A stretch of DNA of 64,000 bases, taken from positions 1,332-65,331 of the forward strand of contig NZ_VDGH01000014.1 of NCBI RefSeq assembly GCF_006861795.1, in the 5' to 3' direction. A model generated the notes under the pieces. It was not told the origin of the DNA, ran no database searches, and worked only from the letters and a program-made list of their open reading frames with translations. Made by a program: the position numbers and the translations under genes. This document shows positions 42,759 through 52,100 of this stretch, piece after piece; the stretch's first letter is position 1; each line of letters starts with the position of its first letter. Source of the stretch: Psychrobacillus lasiicapitis. Lineage in GTDB: Bacteria; Bacillota; Bacilli; Bacillales_A; Planococcaceae.

Positions 42759-43120
42759 CCTTTTAAAACTAAATGCCTCAGAATTCCAACTAACCGCTCT
42801 AAAATTCCAACTAAACTCAATTCTCGAGAAAAATCCAGCCAAAAAATCCGCTTTCTCATGCTATCATATTGGATAAGTTTTCCTTTTACAACTAAATGCC
42901 TCAGAATTCCAACTAAACTCTCCATTTTTCCAACTAACTGCTCTAAAATTCCAACTAAACTCAATTCTCGAGGAAAATCCAGCCAAAAAATCCGCTTTCT
43001 CAGGGTATTCCATTGGAAAGGATATCCTTTTACAACTAAACGTCTCAGAATTTCAACTAACCGCTCCATTTTTCCAACTAAACATCCTAGAATTCCGACT
43101 AACTTCACTTCTACAAGAAA
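42759..43120 (-). repeat. 21-bp-phased repeat array, core TTTAGTTGGAA
   Basis: Three direct copies of a long unit, beginning (plus coordinates) at 42759, 42882 and 43026. The steps are 123 and 144, and they differ by exactly one 21-bp module. Within a copy the CCAACTA core (TAGTTGG on the minus strand) recurs every 21 bases (42765, 42786, 42807). Each copy also carries a GGATTTTTTGGCTGGATTTT block and a CTCGAG site. The array lies after the terminator of the yhzD-like gene and in that gene's orientation. Confidence 0.85.
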
Positions 43121-43128
43121 AAAACACA

Positions 43129-43163
43129 AAAAAAGACTAAAACCTAGTCGGTTTCAGTCCTTT
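43129..43163 (-). terminator. yhzD terminator
   Basis: On the minus strand AAGGACTGAAACC / GGTTTTAGTCTT with a short loop is followed by T7; placed just after the yhzD-like stop. Confidence 0.85.
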
Positions 43164-43178
43164 CGCTCTTTAACTAGT

Positions 43179-43364
43179 TCATACATGAAACAATACAAGC
43201 TTCCCTGCGCTATTCACCAAACGATGTGTCTTTTCAAGCAGTCCTTTTTCTTCGATTGCAGCTTCCCCTTTTTTCTTCGCTTCCTCATCGTTCTCAAAAG
43301 TCCAAGTTTCTTCAACAATCAGTTTTCCTGTTGGTTCAAATGCTGTAAATTTATATGTTTTCAT
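43179..43364 (-). CDS. yhzD: YhzD-like small protein
   Basis: A 61-residue soluble protein with a beta-hairpin (YKFTAFEPTGKLIVEETWTFEN) and an acidic helix (DEEAKKKGEAAIEEKGLL). Size and position match YhzD of B. subtilis, function unknown. AAAGGGGTGTG lies upstream of the ATG. It is divergent from the XRE regulator gene. Confidence 0.7.
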   Translation of the reverse strand: MKTYKFTAFEPTGKLIVEETWTFENDEEAKKKGEAAIEEKGLLEKTHRLVNSAGKLVLFHV

Positions 43365-43423
43365 GATAACACACCCCTTTATTCGTCTTCATTCTATTAT
43401 ACATTAATAATTCTAAATATAAA

Positions 43424-43470
43424 TGTAAAGTAAGCTTGACAACGAAATGACTTGTAAAGTTAGCTTTACA
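43424..43470. promoter_or_regulatory. operator/promoter of the XRE operon
   Basis: Perfect inverted repeat TGTAAAG-TTAG-CTTTACA at 43453-43470 and another TGTAAAG half-site at 43424-43430, flanking a TTGACA (43436-43441). Its place directly before a small helix-turn-helix regulator gene suggests autoregulation. Confidence 0.55.
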
Positions 43471-43488
43471 AAGAAAGTAGGAATTCTG

Positions 43489-43686
43489 ATGGAAAATTTA
43501 GTTAGAGAAAAGCGAATGGCTCTAGGTATGACGCAGGATGAACTATCAATCAGGTTAGATGTTTCTAGACAAACGATTAGTTCATTAGAAAAAGGACGTT
43601 ATAATCCATCCATCACATTAGCTTTTAAGCTTTCAAAATTGTTCCAATGTACGATTGAGGAAATATTTATATACGAGGAGGAATAG
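43489..43686 (+). CDS. XRE-family transcriptional regulator
   Basis: A 65-residue Cro/C1-type helix-turn-helix protein (VREKRMALGMTQDELSIRLDVSRQTISSLEKGRYNPSITLAFKLSKLFQCTIEEIFIYEE), nothing but the DNA-binding domain. The frame is open to 43447, but GTAGGA precedes the ATG at 43489. Two small membrane protein genes follow within 20 bases. That is a common Bacillales module in which the regulator controls its own membrane partners. A palindromic operator lies just upstream. Confidence 0.9.
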   Translation: MENLVREKRMALGMTQDELSIRLDVSRQTISSLEKGRYNPSITLAFKLSKLFQCTIEEIFIYEEE

Positions 43687-43688
43687 GG

Positions 43689-44000
43689 ATGTATGAGGGG
43701 TTTGATTTATTTTCATTTTTAATCGGTTTGCCTTTAGCGATTATCATAATAGCAATAGTTTCTTTAATCATGAGGCGGATTGGAAAGCAAAAAAGATGGT
43801 TTGATGAACGTTATGTTAGAATCCATGAAAAGGCCCGCTCCTTGTCTTGGACCGTTACTACGGTAACGATATTAATCGTGTGGATGATTATTATTTTTAT
43901 GGAAGGACCAGGTTTAGCTTTTTTCTTAATGACTGCTATTTGGGTGATTCATATGCTTTCCTATGCGATCGGGTCATTCATTGCCAATAAAACTAACTAG
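43689..44000 (+). CDS. small membrane protein, 103 residues
   Basis: Three predicted membrane helices (FLIGLPLAIIIIAIVSLIM, TVTTVTILIVWMIIIFM, AFFLMTAIWVIHMLSYAIGSFIA) around a charged segment KRWFDERYVRIHEKARSLSW. That last pattern (DERxxxIxxKA) is common in DUF3796/DUF2178-type proteins encoded next to small XRE regulators. It starts two bases after the regulator stop. Function unknown. Confidence 0.75.
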   Translation: MYEGFDLFSFLIGLPLAIIIIAIVSLIMRRIGKQKRWFDERYVRIHEKARSLSWTVTTVTILIVWMIIIFMEGPGLAFFLMTAIWVIHMLSYAIGSFIANKTN

Positions 44001-44021
44001 AACGAATGGAGGATAATGAAT

Positions 44022-44219
44022 ATGAAAAACAATACAAAACTAGCGCTAGGTGTTTCTTTGTTTGCATTGATTGGGATTCCGTTGATTTTTCTATTTGTCT
44101 CATTAATAACGGAGAATTGGAAGTTTCTTATCTTCAGTATTTTCCCGGCTTTTTTAGCGGGATTCACTGGCTTAATGGCAACCCTTAAGCAAATGAAAAA
44201 AGAGCGTATTTATAATTAG
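44022..44219 (+). CDS. small membrane protein, 65 residues
   Basis: Two predicted helices (LALGVSLFALIGIPLIFLFVSLI and FLIFSIFPAFLAGFTGLMATL) with a positively charged tail. GGAGG lies ten bases before the ATG at 44022; ATG at 44016 is the alternative. Last gene of the XRE operon, followed by a terminator. Confidence 0.7.
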   Translation: MKNNTKLALGVSLFALIGIPLIFLFVSLITENWKFLIFSIFPAFLAGFTGLMATLKQMKKERIYN

Positions 44220-44226
44220 TAATGAA

Positions 44227-44272
44227 TAGAAAAGATTGTCTACATTTGATTGTATGCAATCTTTTCTTTATG
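44227..44272 (+). terminator. terminator of the XRE operon
   Basis: Stem AGAAAAGATTG / CAATCTTTTCTT with an 18-base loop and T-rich end. Confidence 0.7.
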
Positions 44273-44316
44273 TTAAAATAAGAACAAATATTCGTTTTTA
44301 AAGTGAGGCGGAAATA

Positions 44317-45528
44317 ATGACAGAAATTCGATTTCTTCATATAGCGGATTTGCATTTGGACAGCCCTTTTAAAGGGATTTCCTCTATTCCGCAAAGCAAG
44401 TGGAAGGACATACGTGAAAGTACATTTAACGCTTTCACAAATATTATTGACTACGCATTGGAAAATAAGCCAGATTTCGTCCTAATAGTTGGTGATATTT
44501 ATGATGGGGAAAATCGGAGCTTACGTGCGCAAGCACTATTTCAAAAAGGAATGGACTCGCTACAATCAGTAGGAATTCCTGTTTTAATTTGCTATGGAAA
44601 CCATGATCATTTAAGTGGGAGTTGGGTTCGTTTTCAGCTTCCAGACAATGTGCAAGTATTCGAAGGAGAAGTGGAAACAAAAACACTAACTATTAAAGGA
44701 CAAGAAATTTATATATCAGGATTTAGCTATAAAGAGCGACATGTTTTAGAAGGAATGCATCGTCATTACCCAACTGCTAAAGGAAACCATATTCATATTG
44801 GGATGCTGCATGGTAGTGTGGAAGGAAATGTGGAACACGATGTATATGCTCCTTTTCAAAAACATGAACTATTAGAAAAAGGCTATGATTATTGGGCACT
44901 GGGCCATATTCATAAACGTCAAACTTTGCATAGTGATCCTCCTATTGTATATCCAGGTAATACACAAAGCCGCCACAAAAACGAAAAAGGTGTAAAGGGA
45001 TTTTATGAGGTCACCTTAACAAAGCATCATGCAGTGCTTCAATTTATCCCATCATCTGCATTTCTTTATGATGTAGTAGAAGTTTCTTGTGAAGGAATTG
45101 TCCATGCAAATGAATTAATAAAACATATAGAACTAACTCTAGACCACTATAGGAAAGCAAACGGAAATGCATTGATTGAACTTATTTTAATAGATATTAG
45201 TGAAGAGACGAAAGAGCTCATTCAAGGTTCTTCTAAGGAAGAGTGGCTACTACTTCTACAAGAAAGCTTGGAGATGGAAAGTCCATTTATAATCGTGAAG
45301 GATTTGCATATAGCTCAACCTAAAAAAGATCGAAAAGAATTAAATATGCTTTTAGAAAGGATGAATGAATGGGATTCTTCCGCTTGGAAGCATGTTTTAA
45401 AGGATCTTTATCGACATCCGAAAGGTAGCAGATATTTACCTCCAATAGACGATCTGTTTTTGAATGAAACACTGCAAGAGGCAGAACAGCTGCTTTCAAA
45501 AGTGGGGACAAAGGTGGATAAACAGTGA
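44317..45528 (+). CDS. yhaO: DNA repair exonuclease, YhaO (metallophosphoesterase)
   Basis: SbcD/Mre11-like nuclease of 403 residues. The two-metal phosphoesterase motifs are complete: HIADLHLDSPF, LIVGDIYDGENRS, CYGNHDHLSG, GMLHGSVEG and WALGHIHKRQ. The C-terminal half is the family capping region. AGGCGGA precedes the ATG. It overlaps yhaN by four bases; with its SMC-like ATPase the pair should form a complex like SbcCD or Mre11-Rad50. Confidence 0.93.
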   Translation: MTEIRFLHIADLHLDSPFKGISSIPQSKWKDIRESTFNAFTNIIDYALENKPDFVLIVGDIYDGENRSLRAQALFQKGMDSLQSVGIPVLICYGNHDHLSGSWVRFQLPDNVQVFEGEVETKTLTIKGQEIYISGFSYKERHVLEGMHRHYPTAKGNHIHIGMLHGSVEGNVEHDVYAPFQKHELLEKGYDYWALGHIHKRQTLHSDPPIVYPGNTQSRHKNEKGVKGFYEVTLTKHHAVLQFIPSSAFLYDVVEVSCEGIVHANELIKHIELTLDHYRKANGNALIELILIDISEETKELIQGSSKEEWLLLLQESLEMESPFIIVKDLHIAQPKKDRKELNMLLERMNEWDSSAWKHVLKDLYRHPKGSRYLPPIDDLFLNETLQEAEQLLSKVGTKVDKQ

Positions 45529-48239
45529 AAATAGAAAAGCTCCATATTTATGGTTTTGGAAAACATGAACATGTAGAAATCAGTCTAATGAATGGGATCA
45601 ATATATTTTACGGAGAAAATGAAGCCGGAAAGTCTACAATCCAGCAATTCATTTTGCATATTCTTTTTGGGTTCCCACAAAAAAATGCGCAGCTTTTACG
45701 ATATGAACCTAAAAGTGGGGCCATGTACGGTGGTAAAATTCATCTTATAGACCAGTTTGGGGATCGTGTGATAGTAGAACGTGTAAAAGGCAAAGCAAGT
45801 GGGGACGTAATCTTATATTTTGAGGATGGTACAAGAGGTGGGGAGAAGGAACTTTCATCTTTACTTCATTCATACAGTCGTACAGATTTCGAAGCAATTT
45901 TCTCTTTTTCATTGCTTCAATTGCAAGGCTTCGAAAGAATGACAGAAGAAGAGCTGACAAGAACGCTTCTCACATCAGGTACGACTGGGATGGACATGTT
46001 AACAAGCGTGGAAACTCAATTTGTAAAAGAAATGGGAGAACTGTTTAAGCCAACTGGGAAGAAACCATTGATCAATCAAAAAATGGAAGAATTACGAGCA
46101 TTGGAGTTAGCATGGAAACAACAGATGGAAGAAGTACAAATGTATGAGCCTTCTATCAAACGTCTGCAGGAACTTGAACTGCTCATAGTAGAAAGGCTAG
46201 AAGAGGAGAAAAATATCTCCAATCAATTACAACAGTATTTACAGTGGAAGCAATTAAAACCCATAAAAGAAAAAGAAATAGCATTAGAACAAGCATTGGA
46301 AAAAGTGAAACATCAAACCTTTCCATCGGATGGTATTCGTAGATATGAACTAATAAAAGATAAAGAGACAAGCGTAAAAATTGCCACTGAACAAATAAAA
46401 GAAGAACTTAGTTCAATAACAAACAGCAAAACTGCCCTCTCACAAGAAGAATTGGAAGCACTACAGGCCTTTTTAAATAATGAAAGCGAGTGGCATGAGC
46501 TAAGAGCGAAGCGAATACAAATAGAAGAGGAACAAAGTAAAACTTTACAAAGTCAAATGCAACAATTAGCTCTAATTGGAGTAGATTGGGAAAAAAGCTT
46601 AACTCAAATGGTTCAAGCGGATGTCTCCATAGGGAAGGAGGATAAACTTGTTTCCTTCTTAAAAAATCAGGAACAACTAGATAGACAAATCGTTCAAGAA
46701 AATCGTTTATTGCAAATGAAAAAAGAAGACTTCGAAAAACATCAACATCATTTAAACGAATCGAAACGGACGAACAGACCCTCTTCCCAGAAGACCAATC
46801 CAAACGGGATAGCTTTTTTGCTCATTGCAGTTATTCTATTAATCGGTTTTACTTTTAGCTTTCTCCAAGCAAATTGGATAATTGCACTTACAACTGTACT
46901 TATCAGTGCGATTGTTTATATTGGCTTTAAGTTCCTGCTTAAAGCATTGCAGCAAACAAATGATGTGCAAAAGTATGAGCATTTATTGCTGAAAGAACAA
47001 CAGGCTTTAAAAGAGCAAATAGAACGACTTGAATATACTCTACGTGAACTAGAAAGAGAAAAAAGTGAAATTGGTCATCAGGTACGTACATTTTTAGCAG
47101 AGTACCATATTAGTGAGCTTTCCCCTAGCTTATTGCCTAAAGTTTTTAATAGACTTCGAATGATTCAAGAGCAACAAATACTATTAGATCAAATGGAAAC
47201 TAAATTATATGAAGTGAGTAAAAGAGTTCAAACACTATTCGGACGGGCCAAGGAAGTGGCAGCCATCCAGTTAATAGAAGAGATGCTTTTTCACCAGCTG
47301 CGTGAATATTATTTAACTGAAAAGAGAAAAGCAGAAGAACAGGAGTTTAAAGCTGGAAAGATCGACCAATTGGAAACAAAATTACAGGAAGCTAGATTAG
47401 TTCTCGCCACATATGAAGAAAAAATCGAGGAGCTATTCAAGGAAGCAAATGCAGTAACAGAAGAAGATTATTACATGGCATCCACTATTTACGAAGAAAA
47501 GCTAGCACTAACAATAGAACTCGAGCAAATTAGAATGCAACTAGGCAATAGAGAAATAAATATGCAGGATTTTAACGAAAGCTTTGAAATAGAATGCAAA
47601 GAAAAACTACAAGCCTCTCAACAAGTACGAAATCAAATGCTAGAAGAAAAAGCAACTCTTCAATACAAAACCAAAATGTTAATCGAAAATGATGAACAAA
47701 GTGAAAAGCTACAGCAGTTAGAACAAAAAAAAGCAGAGTTATATAAATTAGTGAAAAAGTGGGCTGCTTATAAGGCCATTGTAGAAGCGATACAACAAAC
47801 TTTTGTGCAGTTAAAGGAAAAACGTCTCCCAGAAGTTTTGGAGTACGCACAGAGCTATTTCCGCACGCTCACAGCTAATGTTTATGAAGAATTGATCCTA
47901 TCGCCAGAAGGGAACTTTGAGGCAGTGAGATTAAACGGACAGCGTTTTAAAATTGCCGAGCTTAGCCAAGCAACAAAAGAACAGGCATATATTTCGCTAC
48001 GAATTGCACTTGCAGTAGCATTAAAAGGGACGACACCATTTCCAATTATAATGGACGATCCATTTGTACATTTCGATCGTTTCAGGCTGCAACACATGGT
48101 ACAATTAATGACAGAGCTACAGAAAAAACATCAACTACTGTATTTTACATGTCATGAAAATATGCGATATGGATGGAAAGATGCACATATCGTTGAAGTA
48201 GCAGACATATTAGCCGGAAGTGGAGGGAATGTGAAATGA
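45525..48239 (+). CDS. yhaN: AAA ATPase with coiled coils, YhaN (SbcC/Rad50-like)
   Basis: A 904-residue protein. The ATP-binding head is split: Walker [15 protein letters not shown] at the start, and the signature [20 protein letters not shown] with Walker [12 protein letters not shown] at the end. The 700 residues between are two long coiled coils with a membrane-like hydrophobic hairpin ([45 protein letters not shown], about residues 425-475). The hairpin is characteristic of YhaN and absent in SbcC. The start is GTG overlapping the yhaO stop, with AAAGGTGG upstream. It works with YhaO. Confidence 0.93.
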   Translation: MKIEKLHIYGFGKHEHVEISLMNGINIFYGENEAGKSTIQQFILHILFGFPQKNAQLLRYEPKSGAMYGGKIHLIDQFGDRVIVERVKGKASGDVILYFEDGTRGGEKELSSLLHSYSRTDFEAIFSFSLLQLQGFERMTEEELTRTLLTSGTTGMDMLTSVETQFVKEMGELFKPTGKKPLINQKMEELRALELAWKQQMEEVQMYEPSIKRLQELELLIVERLEEEKNISNQLQQYLQWKQLKPIKEKEIALEQALEKVKHQTFPSDGIRRYELIKDKETSVKIATEQIKEELSSITNSKTALSQEELEALQAFLNNESEWHELRAKRIQIEEEQSKTLQSQMQQLALIGVDWEKSLTQMVQADVSIGKEDKLVSFLKNQEQLDRQIVQENRLLQMKKEDFEKHQHHLNESKRTNRPSSQKTNPNGIAFLLIAVILLIGFTFSFLQANWIIALTTVLISAIVYIGFKFLLKALQQTNDVQKYEHLLLKEQQALKEQIERLEYTLRELEREKSEIGHQVRTFLAEYHISELSPSLLPKVFNRLRMIQEQQILLDQMETKLYEVSKRVQTLFGRAKEVAAIQLIEEMLFHQLREYYLTEKRKAEEQEFKAGKIDQLETKLQEARLVLATYEEKIEELFKEANAVTEEDYYMASTIYEEKLALTIELEQIRMQLGNREINMQDFNESFEIECKEKLQASQQVRNQMLEEKATLQYKTKMLIENDEQSEKLQQLEQKKAELYKLVKKWAAYKAIVEAIQQTFVQLKEKRLPEVLEYAQSYFRTLTANVYEELILSPEGNFEAVRLNGQRFKIAELSQATKEQAYISLRIALAVALKGTTPFPIIMDDPFVHFDRFRLQHMVQLMTELQKKHQLLYFTCHENMRYGWKDAHIVEVADILAGSGGNVK

Positions 48240-49174
48240 AAGGTATTACACAACTACGAGTAGGGGATCCAGTAGATCATTTCTTACTAATAAAACAATC
48301 AACAAAAGGGATAACAACTGTCGGAAAACCGTTTATGTCACTTGTTTTACAAGATAAAAGCGGCGATATCGAAGCGAAACTATGGGATACAAATGAAGAG
48401 CACGAAAAACTATATGCCGCTAGTCAAATTGTACGTGTTGGAGGAGAAATTCAAGATTACCGAGGAAAGTTCCAGCTTCGAGTAAAAAGCATCCGTCCAG
48501 CAAAATCAGACGAACAAGTCACGATAAATGACCTTGTGCCCTCAGCTGAAAAGTCGAAAGAAGAACTAATGGAAGAAGTAATGCAATTCTTCTTCGAAAT
48601 GAAAAATCCTTTGATTCAACGTGTTACTCGTCACTTACTAAAAAAACATCAAGCTGCTTTTATGACATACCCAGCGGCGACGAAAAATCACCATGATTAT
48701 GCATCAGGTTTAATCGACCATGTTGTTTCCATGTTAAAGCTTGCGAAAGCATTATGCGAATTGTATCCGACACTTAACAAAGACCTTTTATATGCAGGCA
48801 TTATTCTACATGATATCGGAAAAGTAATCGAGCTATCTGGACCGGTTGCAACAACCTATACAACGGAAGGAAATTTACTTGGTCATATTACGATAATGGT
48901 CAATGAAATTTCAAAAGCGGCAGATGAGCTTCAAATTGAAGGGGAAGAAGTAATGCTTCTTCAGCATATGGTGCTTTCTCATCATGGTAAAGAAGAATGG
49001 GGAAGTCCAAAGCGACCAATGGTTCGTGAAGCGGAAATCTTGCATTATATAGATAATATTGATGCAAAAATGAACATGCTGAATCGTGCATTAGACAAAA
49101 CAAATCCTGGAGAATTTACTGAACGTCTATTCCCGTTAGAAAACCGTTCGTTTTATAAACCTACATTTGAATAA
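48236..49174 (+). CDS. yhaM: 3'-5' exoribonuclease YhaM
   Basis: Single-strand 3'-5' exonuclease that trims RNA ends. The 312 residues combine an OB-fold (residues 15-95, [22 protein letters not shown] ... [21 protein letters not shown]) and an HD phosphohydrolase domain. The HD metal ligands lie in [33 protein letters not shown] and [15 protein letters not shown], plus YIDNIDAKM. It overlaps yhaN by four bases, completing the yhaO-yhaN-yhaM operon. Confidence 0.95.
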   Translation: MKGITQLRVGDPVDHFLLIKQSTKGITTVGKPFMSLVLQDKSGDIEAKLWDTNEEHEKLYAASQIVRVGGEIQDYRGKFQLRVKSIRPAKSDEQVTINDLVPSAEKSKEELMEEVMQFFFEMKNPLIQRVTRHLLKKHQAAFMTYPAATKNHHDYASGLIDHVVSMLKLAKALCELYPTLNKDLLYAGIILHDIGKVIELSGPVATTYTTEGNLLGHITIMVNEISKAADELQIEGEEVMLLQHMVLSHHGKEEWGSPKRPMVREAEILHYIDNIDAKMNMLNRALDKTNPGEFTERLFPLENRSFYKPTFE

Positions 49175-49178
49175 CAAC

Positions 49179-49213
49179 AAAAAGCGTAAAGGCTCATGCC
49201 CTTACGCTTTTTG
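49179..49213. terminator. bidirectional terminator between yhaM and prsA
   Basis: Stem AAAAAGCGTAA / TTACGCTTTTT, with A and T tracts on both sides. Confidence 0.9.
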
Positions 49214-49222
49214 TATGAAAAA

Positions 49223-50170
49223 TTATTTGTTTTCTTCTGTTGAAGAATCTGCATCTTCAGTTGTTTTATCTGCATCAGTTTCAGTTGGTGCTGGTGTATC
49301 AGCAGCATTTAAAAACTCATCCAATGCTGTTTTTAAATCTTCGTCTTTGATTTTGATATCTGCATCTTTCATCATTTTCGCTACTTTTGTTAATAGCGTT
49401 GAAGTATCTGCTTTTTCAAGCTTTAATTGTTTTTCAAGCTCAGCTTTTTTATCTTCGTATGATTCTTTAATCTCACGCTTGTCCGTTACTTCAATGATGT
49501 GATAGCCAAAGCTAGATTGTATCGGATCACTTAGCACATTTTTCTCTAATGCAAAAGCACCTTCTAAAAACTTCTCATCCATATTAGTTGATTTGTTAAA
49601 CCAACCTAGATCTCCACCTGTTGTTTGTGCTGCTTGCTCAATAGAATACTCTTTTGCCACTTCTGCAAAATCTTTTCCAGATTCAATTTCAGCTTTCGCT
49701 TTTTTGGCAGTTTCTTCGTCTTCTACTACTATATGACGAGCTTTGATTTCATTTTTGATATTTTCGTATTCCGCTTTAACTTCCTCTTCAGTTACATCCA
49801 CGTCTTCAACTAATGCTTTTTCTTGCATTAAGTTAAGTTCTAGGTATTTTTTGTACGAAGATTCTGTATATCCTTGTTGTGCGATCATGGATTCGAAGCT
49901 ATCGCCATATTGCTTTTTATCTGCTTCTAGTTGTGCATTTACTTCATCTTCTGTCACTTTGTACTTCGAGGAAAGTACTTTTTCAATCATCAGAAGTTGA
50001 AATGCTTGATCCCCTATAGATGCTTTCATCTCTTCATATAAGTCATTCTGAGTGATATCTCCAACTTTAGAAGTAGCAATTACTTCGTTGTCAGCTGCGG
50101 AATCATTACTACAAGCACCTAATGCTAAAACGGATGCTGCAAGTGTGAATGTTAATACTGTTTTTTTCAT
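49223..50170 (-). CDS. prsA: foldase lipoprotein PrsA (parvulin-type PPIase)
   Basis: Membrane-anchored chaperone and peptidyl-prolyl isomerase that folds exported proteins outside the cell. Residues 1-20 are a signal peptide ending in the lipobox LGAC. A helical N-domain follows, then the parvulin domain (KARHIVVEDEETAKKAKAEIESGKDFAEVAKEYS, GGDLGWF, SSFGYHIIEVTD), and last an acidic Thr/Glu-rich tail. The frame extends to 50233, but AGGAGAG before the ATG at 50170 fixes the start. 315 residues. Confidence 0.95.
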   Translation of the reverse strand: MKKTVLTFTLAASVLALGACSNDSAADNEVIATSKVGDITQNDLYEEMKASIGDQAFQLLMIEKVLSSKYKVTEDEVNAQLEADKKQYGDSFESMIAQQGYTESSYKKYLELNLMQEKALVEDVDVTEEEVKAEYENIKNEIKARHIVVEDEETAKKAKAEIESGKDFAEVAKEYSIEQAAQTTGGDLGWFNKSTNMDEKFLEGAFALEKNVLSDPIQSSFGYHIIEVTDKREIKESYEDKKAELEKQLKLEKADTSTLLTKVAKMMKDADIKIKDEDLKTALDEFLNAADTPAPTETDADKTTEDADSSTEENK

Positions 50171-50307
50171 AAAATTCTCTCCTAACTTCTTGTTGCTGCA
50201 GATGTAACTATAACATAAACGAAATAAAAACAAAAATGGTTCCCGTTCATTTGCCTACCGATTCTTCAAAATATCGCATAGGATACATGGAAAAGGAGGT
50301 GTTTTAA

Positions 50308-50406
50308 ATGGGCGGACAATATAACGGTGGTTATGGTTCTGGCTTTGCTTTGATAGTTGTTCTATTTATTCTATTGATCATTGTAGGGGCAGCGTTTCTT
50401 TACTAA
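50308..50406 (+). CDS. YjcZ/SscA-family sporulation peptide, 32 residues
   Basis: ATG at 50308 to TAA at 50406 with a perfect AAGGAGGTG eight bases upstream. The peptide starts MGGQYNGGYG, then SGFALIVVLFILLIIVGAAFLY, the Gly/Tyr-rich head and single hydrophobic helix of the YjcZ family. One member, SscA, is needed for spore coat assembly in B. subtilis and lies in the same neighbourhood (near prsA). It marks the organism as a spore former. A hairpin follows. Confidence 0.85.
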   Translation: MGGQYNGGYGSGFALIVVLFILLIIVGAAFLY

Positions 50407-50414
50407 TGAAGACG

Positions 50415-50451
50415 TGAACTAAGATCGTGAAAAATCGGTCTTAGTTCCTTA
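50415..50451 (+). terminator. terminator of the spore peptide gene
   Basis: Stem GAACTAAGA / TCTTAGTTC with an imperfect upper part, nine bases after the stop codon; T-run is weak. Confidence 0.55.
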
Positions 50452-50487
50452 TTCATTTTTAGTACTATGCAAAGCAGAAAAAAGAAA

Positions 50488-50526
50488 TGACCCTAAATCA
50501 TTTAGATGATTTGGGTCCATTTTTTT
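50488..50526. terminator. bidirectional terminator
   Basis: Stem GACCCTAAATCAT / ATGATTTGGGTC, followed by T7 on plus and T-rich sequence on minus; terminates the 61-residue gene on the minus strand. Confidence 0.75.
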
Positions 50527-50529
50527 CTC

Positions 50530-50715
50530 TTAAACTGTGTAAAATAGTTCTACATAGAAGGAAACAAGAAGAATCGTGATAAGTATATTAATGGTACGAA
50601 AAATCTTCGGGTGTTTTTCTTCTGGAATTTCTTTTGACATAACTAAAGCGTATGTCATTCGGTTTATTTGTAGCAAATAAAATGCTGAGAATAGAACTAA
50701 CGTAAATATGATCAT
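50530..50715 (-). CDS. small membrane protein, 61 residues
   Basis: Two hydrophobic helices (IIFTLVLFSAFYLLQI and TINILITILLVSFYVELFYTV) joined by a charged loop MSKEIPEEKHPKIFR. GAAGGGAG lies seven bases before the ATG at 50715; the longer frame to 50751 lacks such a site. No family recognised. Lies between the spore peptide gene and the yhaJ-like gene. Confidence 0.65.
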   Translation of the reverse strand: MIIFTLVLFSAFYLLQINRMTYALVMSKEIPEEKHPKIFRTINILITILLVSFYVELFYTV

Positions 50716-50784
50716 GTCTAGACTCCCTTCATATACTAGTAAGCATATCAAAGAAGGAACGAATTTTACAAGTGTTACATTTTG

Positions 50785-51330
50785 CTAAGTATGTGTCGGA
50801 GCGATCAAAATTTCAAATCCTGCTTCCGTTTCTTCAATATATGCACTCTTTGGAGATTTGCTTAAATGCTTTACATATATTAAATCGATTAAACAAATAC
50901 CACAATGGTACGCTAATAGCATAGTAAAGTAATGAGAAAAAACAGGTATAAGTAAAGCTCCTATTATTAAGACAAGATTGATAAAGATAAAAGGCGCTAA
51001 TAAAGAATAGATAAATCTTTTTTTATTAATTGGTTCTACTACTCTAATTGAAACAGTAGGTAAAAATCCAAATTGTTTCTTGTTTACGATCTTCAAGTTA
51101 TTACGGAACTTATAAAGTGGGATGAAGTGTAATAACTTATGAAGCGGGTAAATGCTTAAAAATCCTAGCATAAATAATAGAAAATAATCATCTGATTTAT
51201 GTGTATCATTAATAATTCCTAACAAAACGTATGCGAAAGAAAAAACGATTATAACTAATAGAGAAGATAATAGAAATAACCTTTCTAAGCCATATTGCTT
51301 TTTTACATTAATAGTTTTCCAACAGTGCAA
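50785..51330 (-). CDS. yhaJ: DUF3267-type membrane protein, YhaJ-like
   Basis: About 181 residues, with four to five membrane helices. It opens with HCWKTINVKKQYGLERL, typical of DUF3267 proteins such as YhaJ, and its position between prsA and hpr matches B. subtilis. A TTG at 51330 with AGGAG ten bases upstream gives this N-terminus; the ATG at 51372 has no ribosome site. DUF3267 proteins resemble M50 metalloproteases with an HExxH-like motif; here it reads HKLLH, so the catalytic Glu is missing. Confidence 0.68.
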   Translation of the reverse strand: MHCWKTINVKKQYGLERLFLLSSLLVIIVFSFAYVLLGIINDTHKSDDYFLLFMLGFLSIYPLHKLLHFIPLYKFRNNLKIVNKKQFGFLPTVSIRVVEPINKKRFIYSLLAPFIFINLVLIIGALLIPVFSHYFTMLLAYHCGICLIDLIYVKHLSKSPKSAYIEETEAGFEILIAPTHT

Positions 51331-51445
51331 ATTGTATGCAACTCCTAAAGAAGAGAATAACTTCAGATACATACAATACGACTTTTACTTTTAAAATGCA
51401 ATACATAAATTATTAAAAATTATAGAGCGCTTACACTAGCAAAAA

Positions 51446-51979
51446 CTATTCCTTTTGGGTGAAGGATTCGTCGATATTTTTTATAGAACGTTCAAATATT
51501 TCCATGAAGTCCTCCCCATAAATATTGCGAATCACCGTCATTACATCTAAAAATTCTGGAAACTTTCCATACAATTGTTTCATGGAGCGGGATCCTTCTA
51601 TGACAGAATGTGGTGTCTCATGATAATTTTCATACATTTCGTCGAGTAATGCTTTTCCTTTTGGTGTAATCTCTACGTATGTATTTCTTTTGTCGGAGTC
51701 TCTTTTGGAAAAAGCCAGTAAGTCGCGCTCTTCTAACTTTTTAGAAAAATTAAAAGCAGTGGAAACATGCATCACACCAAATTTTGCTACTTCCGATACG
51801 GTAGCGCCCTCTAAATGATAAGAAATCCATAAAATATGGTGTTCATTAATATTCAAGTCATAAGGTTTTATCCATGCTTGCCAATCTTTTTCTACAGCTT
51901 TCCATAATGCTTTAGAAAGTTGTGCAATACGCTGACTATAGATCATGGCTTCTTTCATCGTATAAAACTGTTCATTCAT
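51446..51979 (-). CDS. hpr: transition-state regulator Hpr (ScoC), MarR family
   Basis: Represses extracellular protease and sporulation genes in Bacillus. The 177 residues hold the winged helix of the MarR fold ([52 protein letters not shown]). They also have the Hpr-specific N-terminal [49 protein letters not shown], nearly invariant in the family. AAGGAAGG precedes the ATG. Monocistronic on the minus strand. Confidence 0.94.
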   Translation of the reverse strand: MNEQFYTMKEAMIYSQRIAQLSKALWKAVEKDWQAWIKPYDLNINEHHILWISYHLEGATVSEVAKFGVMHVSTAFNFSKKLEERDLLAFSKRDSDKRNTYVEITPKGKALLDEMYENYHETPHSVIEGSRSMKQLYGKFPEFLDVMTVIRNIYGEDFMEIFERSIKNIDESFTQKE

Positions 51980-52100
51980 ATGTATACCTTCCTTCTCTAT
52001 TATAATCTTTCAAACATTATAGCAAGAAAGTATGTAACTGAATACATATTATCGAAAAAAAATGATAGTTCGTAATATAAAGCAGGGAAAAGTATTAAGC

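Noticed and set aside
42728-43433. Open frames on both strands across the 42.8-kb array
   Set aside because: Same reason: phased repeats without stops, no ribosome site, low-complexity Ile/Pro/Thr/Lys products.
49167-49502. Plus-strand frame of 111 residues over the end of prsA
   Set aside because: Antisense of the acidic Thr/Glu tail of PrsA, giving a serine-rich artefact.
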